From the NCBI GenBank assembly GCA_029259935.1, contig JAJDEH010000023.1:7877-71876 (forward strand): a stretch of DNA of 64,000 nucleotides. Direction: 5' to 3'. This document shows, in pieces, positions 25,538 through 33,278 of the stretch (position 1 is the stretch's first letter; every line of letters begins with the position of its first letter). Source of the stretch: Planctomycetota bacterium (GTDB lineage Bacteria; Planctomycetota; Planctomycetia; Pirellulales; Pirellulaceae). A model generated the notes under the pieces. That model was not told where the DNA came from. It saw only the letters and a program-made list of their open reading frames with translations, and made no database searches. Position numbers and translations under genes: made by a program.

Positions 25538-26113
25538 TCACCGTCGCTTGATTGGGGGTGATGTATTTGTTCCCTCGTCGCGCTGCCGGACGACGCGCGG
25601 CGTCAACTTGATTCGCAGCGTCTTATTGTCGGAGCCGATCTCAATGACCGACTCGGTTCCGTCGAGCGTCATCACCTGAGGTCGCGATAGAATCGTTGCT
25701 TTGCCATCTTCGACTTCTTGAATGAGGATCTGGATCATGATTTGCGTGGGAGCCTTGTCCAGCTTGCGAATCAAGTCCGTAATTCTGTCCATGTAGGGCG
25801 GCTTTGCACTGACCAACAGGCTGTTGGTGTTGACCTCGGGAATGATCACGGCGGGCGAATCGACAATGAAGCCATTGTGTTTGGGCTTCTCGCCGAATAT
25901 CGACAATAACTCTTGATTGATGGCATTTGCCACTTCCGTGGCAACGGCGTTCTTGATTCGAAATACGGTCGTCTTGCGCGACGAAGCCGCGGCGCGAGCC
26001 GGTTTCGCGACAACCGGCGGAGCGGGCAACACCGAAAGATCCGCGGTTGGTTCCTGGGCGATTGCGGAGTGGACCAACAGCAACAGCGCCAACATTGGTG
26101 TGAAAATGCGCAT
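25538..26113 (-). CDS. Short exported secretin-domain-like protein
   Basis: 191 aa from the ATG at 26113, preceded by AAGGAA. A signal peptide (MRIFTPMLALLLLVHSAIAQ) precedes a Pro/Ala-rich spacer and one secretin short domain: TTVFRIKNAVATEVANAINQ and IIPEVNTNSLLVSAKPPYMD, then LIRKLDKAPTQIMIQILIQE, as in the N-domains of GspD/PilQ secretins. The frame then goes straight into ILSRPQVMTLDGTESVIEIG, the start of a secretin pore domain, and ends. The pore barrel itself is missing, so it cannot form a channel. It may be a truncated secretin or a periplasmic partner of one. The stop is followed by no recognisable continuation. Confidence 0.65.
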   Translation of the reverse strand: MRIFTPMLALLLLVHSAIAQEPTADLSVLPAPPVVAKPARAAASSRKTTVFRIKNAVATEVANAINQELLSIFGEKPKHNGFIVDSPAVIIPEVNTNSLLVSAKPPYMDRITDLIRKLDKAPTQIMIQILIQEVEDGKATILSRPQVMTLDGTESVIEIGSDNKTLRIKLTPRVVRQRDEGTNTSPPIKRR

Positions 26114-26790
26114 GGGAAGTTCCTTATTCTTGTAAACGACTGGGCGAAACGGCTGAAATGCGACGGGATTACACCAAAATCCCATTTGCATGACTAGGTC
26201 ATGTTTAGTCGCTCGGTCGAAGTGCTTTCGCCGCCTTCGCGGCTTGATGAAAGATCGGGTCCTCGACCTGCGGGCTGACACCCGCAGCTAAATGCTTTCG
26301 CCGCATTCGCGGCTTTCAAGGCGTCCATGAAATCCGCTGGTTTGATGACGGTCAGGTTTTCAGATGTGGCGTCTTTCACGAAGGCGAATTTGAACTTGGG
26401 GTGGCGCATTCGTCCAACTTGGACAAGTACGCGTGACGCTGTTTCTTGGCAAGCGGGAACCTGAAATCAATGACGATCATCGGAGAATCCCTGGCCGGTT
26501 TTTGTGACCCTCAGCAATACGTGGAAGTGTCTCGCCCAATTGCGTAGAATAACGGTAGTCAGGAACCTGGGGCCAAAGCCTGGGCAGTATGAAGCTGTGC
26601 GCCCAAATCGCGGGCGGAAGGCTCGATGGTATGTTACAAACTGTCAACTGCCCCGATTTCCGTCAGACTGCGGAGAATGGCGAACTGGGGTTAGGTAACA
26701 CAGTCGTGACTGCGCCGCTTGGCCGGGAGACGATGACTGGCTGCTAACGATAAATTACTTGACCCGGATTCAATTCATTGGGAGATACTT
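26114..26790. other. Intergenic region with direct repeats and possible decayed frame
   Basis: An imperfect 24-bp direct repeat, gctttcgccgc-c/a-ttcgcggctt, occurs at 26222-26245 and 26292-26315. On the minus strand, a short frame near 26490 (MIVIDFRFPLAKKQRHAYLS) and another at about 26410-26200 (FKFAFVKDATSENLTVIKPA) would need a frameshift to join, so this may be a decayed gene I cannot name. Nothing else is evident before the cyanophycinase-like gene. Confidence 0.35.
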
Positions 26791-28485
26791 GTGACACGCA
26801 CCACCAAAACCCTGCTGGCTGTCGCCTGCGGTTTCATTTGGCTTCCGCTTATCGCTTCAAGCCAAGAGTTTGACGAGCAGTTCGACCATTGGCCGATCGA
26901 CTTGAAGATCAACGGCACTTTGGTCGTCGGTGACGGACTGGCGGATGTCTCGGTTTTGAAGAACGCCGTGCCGCGTGGAAAGGATGCCAAGGTCGCACTG
27001 CTGACGGATGCCGAACCCGAAGCGGCGGTTGTTGAACAATTCAAGACGGCTTTTGGCGGTGAGGGCGACTCGCTGTCGATCTCGCAAATCAACGGGGATC
27101 TGGCCGGGCAGCTTGAAGATGTTTGTAAGAAGTGTCAGGTGGTCTGTTGGCATTCAACCAAGGCACCGGGCGAGTTGCCGGCGGAGGCGCTGAGTCGGAT
27201 CTGTTCGGTGTGCAACAAGCAGATTGCCGATGGCGGTTCGATCATCGCTCTGGGGCCGGCGGCCAAGCAGTTTGCTTCGCGATATTTCACGGCGGCGGAA
27301 AAAGCCCAAGCGGTGCGCGAGGGATTGGGCATCGCGCCGGATTGTGTCATTGAATTGAACTACGATCACGCCGGAGATGCACGCCCGCGGATGTTGAGCG
27401 CGCTGGCGGCTTATCCTCGATCGGTGGGAATTGGGATCGAAAAGGGCTCGGCCATGGTCCTGCGAGGCCGCAAGATTCGCGTGGTCGGCAATGGCACCGC
27501 CACGTTCATGCTGATGGCCAATGAACGCCAGCCTTTGCGGGTGCAGACCATCGGCCAGCAGTCTTCGACGCGACAACGGCCGGACCAGTATCTGGTTGAT
27601 CTAACAGAATGGCGGCGCGATGCGATGGATCGAACTCTGGATCCGTTTCCAGCCGCCGAGCCGAAGACGCCGCACGTCGAAAAGGGGTCGCTAGTCATCG
27701 TGGGCGGAGGCCGTACGCCGGCCGGGTTGATGGGCAAGTTCGTGGAGTTGGCCGGCGGGGCGGAAAACGCCAAGCTGGTCTACGTGGCCTGCAGCGAACG
27801 CGATGAGATTTCGCCTCAACAACGAACCGTCGAAGCTTGGAAGAAAATGGGGGTCAAGCATGCCGTGACACTGCATACCAAGGATCGCAACAAGGCGAAC
27901 AGTGATGAGGAATTTTTAGCGCCGCTCAAGGATGCCACCGGGCTGTGGTTTGCCGGCGGGCGGCAGTGGAATTTTTCCGATTCGTACTACGGGACCAAGG
28001 CTCACGAGTTGATGAAGCAGGTCGTGACACGGGGCGGAGTGGTCGGTGGTTCGTCGGCGGGAGCGTCGATCCAGGCCCGTTACCTGGCCCGCGCGACGCC
28101 GATTGGCAACTGGCTGATCATGGCACCGGGATATGAACGCGGAGGCCTGGGCTTTATCTGTGGCGTGGCCATCGATCAACATTTTTCACAACGGGGCCGC
28201 CAAAAGGATATGACCCAACTGGTCAATCGGTATCCACAACTGCTGGGGATCGGCATCGACGAGTCGACCGCGATCATTGTTCGCAACTCGGCCGCCGAAG
28301 TGGTGGGCCGCGGCAAAGTTCATTTTTATGATCGGAAGCTGCCGGTCTATCCCGATCGGCCCGACTACATCGCGCTGCCGGCCGGATCGGTTTATGATCT
28401 GGCGGAACGCCTGGTAGTTAAGGATGCAACCGCCGCAGAGCCGCCCGCGGAAAAGGAACCGGCGGAGAAGTGCCCCACGCCGTAG
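26791..28485 (+). CDS. Cyanophycinase-like peptidase (S51 family), two-domain, exported
   Basis: 564 aa from a GTG with GGGAGA upstream. The N-terminus TKTLLAVACGFIWLPLIASS looks like a signal peptide. The C-terminal domain (about 295-535) is a clear peptidase S51/cyanophycinase: SLVIVGGGRTPAGLMGKF, LWFAGGRQWNF, the nucleophile elbow VGGSSAGASIQAR, then AIDQHFSQRGR and LGIGIDESTAIIV. The N-terminal half (about 40-260) has a related but degenerate layout (TLVVGDGLADVSVL, GIGIEKGSAMVL) lacking the Ser motif. Cyanophycinases cut the Arg-Asp storage polymer. No cyanophycin synthetase is nearby, so an extracellular peptide-scavenging role is equally possible. Confidence 0.8.
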   Translation: MTRTTKTLLAVACGFIWLPLIASSQEFDEQFDHWPIDLKINGTLVVGDGLADVSVLKNAVPRGKDAKVALLTDAEPEAAVVEQFKTAFGGEGDSLSISQINGDLAGQLEDVCKKCQVVCWHSTKAPGELPAEALSRICSVCNKQIADGGSIIALGPAAKQFASRYFTAAEKAQAVREGLGIAPDCVIELNYDHAGDARPRMLSALAAYPRSVGIGIEKGSAMVLRGRKIRVVGNGTATFMLMANERQPLRVQTIGQQSSTRQRPDQYLVDLTEWRRDAMDRTLDPFPAAEPKTPHVEKGSLVIVGGGRTPAGLMGKFVELAGGAENAKLVYVACSERDEISPQQRTVEAWKKMGVKHAVTLHTKDRNKANSDEEFLAPLKDATGLWFAGGRQWNFSDSYYGTKAHELMKQVVTRGGVVGGSSAGASIQARYLARATPIGNWLIMAPGYERGGLGFICGVAIDQHFSQRGRQKDMTQLVNRYPQLLGIGIDESTAIIVRNSAAEVVGRGKVHFYDRKLPVYPDRPDYIALPAGSVYDLAERLVVKDATAAEPPAEKEPAEKCPTP

Positions 28486-28516
28486 CGCGTGCTCGCTCTT
28501 GCCTGCGGGCCGCGAT

Positions 28517-29143
28517 TCAGGCTTGCTCGGCGGACGCTTGAAAATCAGGTTCATGCCGGCGACGCACGCGTTTCATAACGACGCGCACAAGCGCGACCAA
28601 AACAACAATGGACAGAAGAAGGATGCCCAGAGGCGTCAAGAGTTCCGTGGGCAGCAAGTAGGTGAACCCGCCTTGTGAAAGCGATTGAACTTCGGGGGCG
28701 GGAACCAGATCGGATCCGTCCAGCGAAGCGAAGCCGTTGGGGTGCAGCACTTCATGACCTGCGGTACCGTCACGGAGATAAGCCCGCACCACTTGGCCGG
28801 TTGCCGGGATCGGGTCGTGAGCTTGGAGGCTCATGTACTCGGTCATGCTCTTGCGACTGCGGATGGCGAAACAGCGAGTCACGATTTCGTCGCCGACTTG
28901 CACTCCCCTGCCCTTCTCTACCGACTCGACCTTGATCGAGACATCGATGTGCCAATCGTAATTGCCGAATGCTTTTTCGACTTGCGAGCGTGCTGAGCGG
29001 GTCTCGACTTTGATTACCTTGCCGGTGACCACGAGATCCGCCTGCTCCAGCAGTTCAGCCGACGATTGCGGAGCGCGGGCCGCGTGAAGCGTGCTGGCGA
29101 TGCACAACAGGCCAATCCATGTCGGGAATATTGGGTATCTCAT
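28517..29143 (-). CDS. Exported, C-terminally anchored hypothetical protein
   Basis: 208 aa. A signal peptide (MRYPIFPTWIGLLCIASTLH) is followed by an all-beta looking domain of about 120 residues with ELLEQADLVVTGKVIKVETR and YLRDGTAGHEVLHPNG. A single transmembrane helix near the C-terminus (LTPLGILLLSIVVLVALVRV) and a basic cytoplasmic tail complete it. The opening ADLVVTGKV resembles small domains of unknown function found in other bacterial exported proteins. It is the last gene of a minus-strand cluster, 78 nt after coaD. No function is assigned. Confidence 0.55.
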   Translation of the reverse strand: MRYPIFPTWIGLLCIASTLHAARAPQSSAELLEQADLVVTGKVIKVETRSARSQVEKAFGNYDWHIDVSIKVESVEKGRGVQVGDEIVTRCFAIRSRKSMTEYMSLQAHDPIPATGQVVRAYLRDGTAGHEVLHPNGFASLDGSDLVPAPEVQSLSQGGFTYLLPTELLTPLGILLLSIVVLVALVRVVMKRVRRRHEPDFQASAEQA

Positions 29144-29221
29144 GCAACGGACTCCGACATTGAAAAAGAATGTTTCTCCGACTCGTTATATGCGCGCGGG
29201 CAGCGAAGCGTTGAATGACTA

Positions 29222-29728
29222 CTATTCCGGTGCCGGGATTTTTTTTCGAATGATGGGGATGATCGCGGGCGGGACGAAGCGGGCCAGTTTTTCGTCGGTC
29301 GACAGCGGCGCGATTTGTTTGATGAGCGTGCTGGAGACATGCGTGAATTCTTCGTCGGCCATCAGAAAGACGGTTTCGATTTCGTCGTCTAGTTGGCGAT
29401 TGGCCATCATCATGGTGAATTCCGCGGCGATGTCCGAGAGCGGACGCACGCCGCGAACCATGACTCGCGAATCCGATTCACGGACAAAATTGACCGCCAG
29501 GCCGGTGAAGGTGCGAACCTCGACGTTTTTCAAATCGCTCGTGGACATACGGACCAAATCGACTCGCTCTTCTGTTGAAAAAAGCGACGTCTTTTCGACG
29601 TTGATGCCGATGCCGACGATCAACCGGTCGTACAAGCGGCTGCACCGTTGAATCACGCTGAGATGGCCCAGGGTGATGGGGTCAAAGGAACCGGTGTAGA
29701 CGGCGGTGCGAAAATGAGGATCGCTCAT
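29222..29728 (-). CDS. coaD: Phosphopantetheine adenylyltransferase
   Basis: 168 aa, the normal length for CoaD. It contains the nucleotidyltransferase signature TGSFDPITLGHL near the N-terminus with the (T/H)xGH-type motif, the substrate region VRGVRPLSDIAAE, and the closing motif VSSTLIKQIA. It catalyses the fourth step of coenzyme A synthesis, joining 4'-phosphopantetheine with AMP from ATP in the cytoplasm. It lies 3 nt after an NPYASP membrane protein and is probably expressed in the same transcript as the upstream aminotransferase. Confidence 0.95.
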   Translation of the reverse strand: MSDPHFRTAVYTGSFDPITLGHLSVIQRCSRLYDRLIVGIGINVEKTSLFSTEERVDLVRMSTSDLKNVEVRTFTGLAVNFVRESDSRVMVRGVRPLSDIAAEFTMMMANRQLDDEIETVFLMADEEFTHVSSTLIKQIAPLSTDEKLARFVPPAIIPIIRKKIPAPE

Positions 29729-29731
29729 GGA

Positions 29732-30346
29732 CTATTTTGTCGTAGGTGGATTGGTTGGCGGCCCAGGCGGGTTCGGCATGGTTGCCGGTTGATATGCCGG
29801 TTGATACTGCAAGAACGCACCAAGAATCTGGGATTTTGTGTACCCTTCTTCTCCCAATGCGAAGGCTCTTTTGACACTCGCATTGAAATAAATGATGAGC
29901 CCATAAATCATGAGCCCAATCGCCGTGGGCAAGCAATAGAAGGTCAATATCTGTCCCAGGCCGCTAAACAGAGCAACGATCCCTAACGTATGTCCACGGT
30001 AAGAGAGATTTCGTATGCCGGCGGAGACTTGCAAGATGCCCGAGACCAACGGGGGAAGCGAGAGTCCAGCAAAAACGCCCACCATGATCCACATGCTTGG
30101 CTCATTCGGACCATCAAACGGTGAGTCTTTCGCTCCGGCGAACAGAGCCCCGAAAACCGCGCCATAGCCCACGAATACTAGTCCCATCAGGATGGCGAGC
30201 GCGCCTTGCACGATCATCAGTATCGAAACGACGGTCACTTGGTTGACCGACGAGAATCCACCAACTCCTGCGGGAACGGGTGAAACGCTTGGACCTAATT
30301 CGCCGCTACTCTCGGGCGGGCTTGGCGATGCGTATGGATTGGACAT
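29732..30346 (-). CDS. NPYASP-type membrane protein, unknown function
   Basis: 204 aa. It begins MSNPYASPSPPESS, another member of the N-terminal NPYxSP group. About four transmembrane helices follow (around 40-65, 85-105, 118-150), with a Pro-rich soluble C-terminus (QPAYQPATMPNPPGPPTNPP). No catalytic motif is visible. It sits 15 nt after the class V aminotransferase and 3 nt before coaD, which implies co-transcription but not necessarily a shared job. Confidence 0.6.
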   Translation of the reverse strand: MSNPYASPSPPESSGELGPSVSPVPAGVGGFSSVNQVTVVSILMIVQGALAILMGLVFVGYGAVFGALFAGAKDSPFDGPNEPSMWIMVGVFAGLSLPPLVSGILQVSAGIRNLSYRGHTLGIVALFSGLGQILTFYCLPTAIGLMIYGLIIYFNASVKRAFALGEEGYTKSQILGAFLQYQPAYQPATMPNPPGPPTNPPTTK

Positions 30347-30361
30347 GGCGTTTTCGAGATG

Positions 30362-31549
30362 CTATTGGTGAAGGGCGTGAATGAGCCGTTCCACATCCGA
30401 TTCATTCGTATAGGCGTGCGGGCTGATTCTCATCCTTCCCGCGCGTGTACTTAGGGCCACGCCCTGTTTTAGACATTGACTTCGCAGTTGGCCAGGATTG
30501 CGGCCGGGTATTTCGAAGGCCACGATCCCCGACCGCTGATGATCGGCTTGCGGCCCTACTATGGTCGCGCCCATTGATTCTAGCTTCTGGCGCGCCAGTG
30601 ACGTGATCCACAGCACACGTTCGCCGATCGGCGAGTCGGTGGACGTTAGTCCGTGACGGACCAACAGGTCGACGCTGGCACCCAATCCCAGAAAGCCAAC
30701 CATGTTTTGCGAACCCCCTTCGTATCGCGCGGCGTCGGGGCGAATATTCAATTCGGCTTTGCCAAAGTCGTGCGAATCGACGACGCTATGCCAACCCACG
30801 TTTAAAGGACGCAACAATTCAAGATGTTCTTTCCGTATGTACATAAAGCCGGCACCCTCGGGTCCCAGCATCCACTTGTGTCCGTCGGCGGCGAAAAAGT
30901 CGATCGGCGTTCTGTTCACGTCCAGCGGAAAAACGCCCATGCCTTGAATAGCGTCCAGGAATACGAGTACCCCTCGATCATGGGCGATGGAGATCAGTTG
31001 GTCGAGGTCGATTCTCCCGCCGGTCGCGTAGCCAACCCAACTGATGGCGATAATTTTGGTGCGCTGATCGCACGCGTTGGCGATGGGGTCTAGATTGAAA
31101 TCGGTCGTGTTTAGGTCGACTCGACGTTCTTCCACCCCACGGCTTTTAAGATTGATCCAAGGATACAAATTCGATGGAAACTCGCCCCCGACCGTGATCA
31201 CGTTGTCGCCTTCGCGCCAGGGGTAGCCTTCCGCGACGAGGTTAATTCCGGTCGTCGTATTCGGCACCAAGGCGATTTCTTGTGATTGGGCACCGACCAT
31301 CTTGGCCGCGGTTTGGCGGATGTCTTCCGCTCGGGCTTCCCATTGTGGCCAAACGGTGTCTCCTTCCTCGGCGGCTTGGCGCGACCAGCGGGCCACGGCT
31401 TTGTGGGCGGGACTCGATAGAGGTCCGACGGCGGCATGGTCGAAATAGGCCCATCGCTCGGTGATGGGCATTTCTTCCCGAAATTCGTGCCAGTTTGGCT
31501 CATTCAGCGTGTCGTGCGACGCGGTACGGGGGAGTTTGGATGTCGGCAT
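30362..31549 (-). CDS. Class V aminotransferase (cysteine desulfurase-like fold)
   Basis: 395 aa from the ATG at 31549; the open frame extends 51 codons further without domain character. PLP-enzyme features are YFDHAAVGPLSSPAHKA at the N-terminus, LVPNTTTGINLVAEG, the cofactor-contact region VFLDAIQGMG and the Schiff-base lysine in FFAADGHKWMLGPEGAGF. The family includes cysteine desulfurases, kynureninase-like and isopenicillin-epimerase-like enzymes. The DGHKW context and absence of a C-terminal active-site cysteine loop favour the last type. The substrate is unknown. It is the first gene of the run ending in coaD. Confidence 0.75.
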   Translation of the reverse strand: MPTSKLPRTASHDTLNEPNWHEFREEMPITERWAYFDHAAVGPLSSPAHKAVARWSRQAAEEGDTVWPQWEARAEDIRQTAAKMVGAQSQEIALVPNTTTGINLVAEGYPWREGDNVITVGGEFPSNLYPWINLKSRGVEERRVDLNTTDFNLDPIANACDQRTKIIAISWVGYATGGRIDLDQLISIAHDRGVLVFLDAIQGMGVFPLDVNRTPIDFFAADGHKWMLGPEGAGFMYIRKEHLELLRPLNVGWHSVVDSHDFGKAELNIRPDAARYEGGSQNMVGFLGLGASVDLLVRHGLTSTDSPIGERVLWITSLARQKLESMGATIVGPQADHQRSGIVAFEIPGRNPGQLRSQCLKQGVALSTRAGRMRISPHAYTNESDVERLIHALHQ

Positions 31550-31760
31550 TTGTAAGATGTGACGAGAGTGACAGGATGAGAAATGCAGCGTCCGACGGGT
31601 TCTCCCTAGTCGCGCGGGAAGCTGTCCGAACCCGGAAATCTGGCCGAAAAGAGTGTCCGGCTGGTGTCCATTCAACCCGCCGTTCAATTCCCTTACCGGC
31701 ATGAAGGGAATATGATGAAGGTATCAAGCCGATAAAACTTTTCGAGGCCCGAGTCTTAGG

Positions 31761-31788
31761 GTGACAGCGATCAGGCTTGGATTATACT
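31761..31788 (+). promoter_or_regulatory. Candidate sigma-70 promoter for the small membrane protein gene
   Basis: GTGACA at 31761-31766 and TATACT at 31783-31788 are spaced by 16 nt, about 55 nt before the ATG at 31844. Confidence 0.5.
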
Positions 31789-31843
31789 AGCAAATTACCC
31801 TAGAGCAGGCTGCTCCCCTCGCGAGTGACTCAGAAAGGTAAGC

Positions 31844-32047
31844 ATGGCAAAGGGTTTGTGTTACGCCGGTATGTTTATTGCCGGAGTGGTATTATTGTTT
31901 TTCTTGATCGATCTGATCGCTGCGTCCGTCGGATTAGAGGGAGTGGCCCCGTTTCGGGGTGCGAGCATTTTGATGGACATCATGTTTGTGGCATGTGCCG
32001 CGGGACTGGGTTATTTGTCCTGGTCGACGTTGAAAGAGCAGGTCTAG
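31844..32047 (+). CDS. Small two-helix membrane protein
   Basis: 67 aa with AAAGG 6 nt before the ATG. Two hydrophobic helices (CYAGMFIAGVVLLFFLIDLI and ILMDIMFVACAAGLGYLSW) are joined by a short loop, VGLEGVAPFRG. The tail is short and polar. No family is recognised. The good promoter and ribosome site argue that it is expressed. Confidence 0.55.
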   Translation: MAKGLCYAGMFIAGVVLLFFLIDLIAASVGLEGVAPFRGASILMDIMFVACAAGLGYLSWSTLKEQV

Positions 32048-32130
32048 CAGTCAGCACTTCAACTTTGCGATGGGAATATGGGCCTTCCCAGCCGGGCAGT
32101 CAAATCAAGGGCAGCCGCGAGGTCGGATTG

Positions 32131-32997
32131 TTAGCCGGCCAGTTTACGTAAGATCGACTGCGAGCGGTTTCGTCGTTTTCCGGGTAACCATTCCGCCGCC
32201 TGCTCGGCCAGAGTGCGAACGACCAAAGAACCGCTGAGTTGCTGCTTGGCGATGTGCCGCAGAATCCAGTTCAGGCCATGGATCGCGCCGTTGTTGAGTT
32301 GAGCCAGACTGGGGCCGTCGATCGCCAAGTGGGTTGTGGCTCTTGTGGCGAGCAGCCGCTTAACTGTCTGCCGTACGGCCACCGCGCCGCCGCCCGGCAG
32401 CCATTGCATGCTGCCCGGAAATCGAACGTGGGCCGGCAATCGGCCGACGCCATAGCAGAGAGAAGTTGGTGACCTGCCCGTACGGCCCTCGCGCTCCGCG
32501 GTCAGGCCGGGACGGACCATGTTGATCCCGTGCTTTACCAACAAATCGTGATGCCGGTCGAGCGCTGCGCCGCTAGAGAGGATCAACGTGGTGGCGGGTA
32601 ACGCCATGTCGCGAGCGGCGTTCACTTGACGAGTGAGTTCCCGCGAAAACCGAGTCCTGCCAGCGGTGGCCCCTACCCAGCTTCGGTCTGCGGCCAAGGC
32701 GATCTCGTGGCCTTGGCCAGCCGCCAGGATTCTTTGCGTCCAGGGCGATTTACTCGGACTCGATACCGCCCAAGTCGCCGGCAACCGCTGCCGCGTCAAA
32801 ATTTCCAACAAACGGTCAATGGTGTCTGTAAATTGCCCAGTTTCACACGGGTTCGCCCTGTCGGCGTTTGGGTTGAGGTCGATGGAAATGACGAAGCTTT
32901 TCGTGTCCATTTGGTGATTCATGGAGTCGCAAGTCCCTTGGGGTCGGTGGAGTCGCGAGTTCGATTCCAAACTCGACGTTGAGTCATTCGTTTCCAT
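32131..32997 (-). CDS. Polysaccharide deacetylase-like protein, catalytic residues lost
   Basis: About 288 aa from the ATG at 32997; no ribosome site is clear, and ATGs at 32922 or 32910 are alternatives. KSFVISIDLNPNADRA, QRLPATWAVSSPSKS and GHEIALAADRSWVG follow the layout of NodB/polysaccharide deacetylase barrels (first-strand acid, TWFV-like strand, GHE-x-A strand). In active enzymes the GHEIA strand is followed by an H-x3-H metal site; here it reads DRSWVGATAG, so the metal-binding histidines are absent. It is probably a non-catalytic or re-purposed homologue. The C-terminus is basic (GKRRNRSQSILRK). Confidence 0.5.
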   Translation of the reverse strand: METNDSTSSLESNSRLHRPQGTCDSMNHQMDTKSFVISIDLNPNADRANPCETGQFTDTIDRLLEILTRQRLPATWAVSSPSKSPWTQRILAAGQGHEIALAADRSWVGATAGRTRFSRELTRQVNAARDMALPATTLILSSGAALDRHHDLLVKHGINMVRPGLTAEREGRTGRSPTSLCYGVGRLPAHVRFPGSMQWLPGGGAVAVRQTVKRLLATRATTHLAIDGPSLAQLNNGAIHGLNWILRHIAKQQLSGSLVVRTLAEQAAEWLPGKRRNRSQSILRKLAG

Positions 32998-33201
32998 CGG
33001 TTCGATCTGGTCAACAACTAATGCCGGTCCATCCGGAACGAGGGTGATTCCGGCTGGGCAAGGTTTGATTGCTGGGCTCCGCTTCCCTGGGGAATAATCT
33101 GGGCTGGGCAATGCGAAGACCTTGCGCCCCTTCTCTAGGGGTAATTCCGAATCGCCCCACAAATTATTTAGTAATGACCCACCTGTTCAGGGTCGAAATG
33201 G

Positions 33202-33207
33202 CTATAA
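33202..33207 (+). promoter_or_regulatory. Perfect TATAAT -10 box upstream of the VWA gene
   Basis: TATAAT lies about 72 nt before the ATG at 33279 in an A/T-enriched gap. A matching -35 hexamer at the right spacing is poor, so the assignment is tentative. Confidence 0.35.
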
Positions 33208-33278
33208 TGAGCGTAAACTGAATCTGGCCGGGCCACCTAAATGGCGGGAGATTCCCTTCCAACCGTTGGATCCTACCT

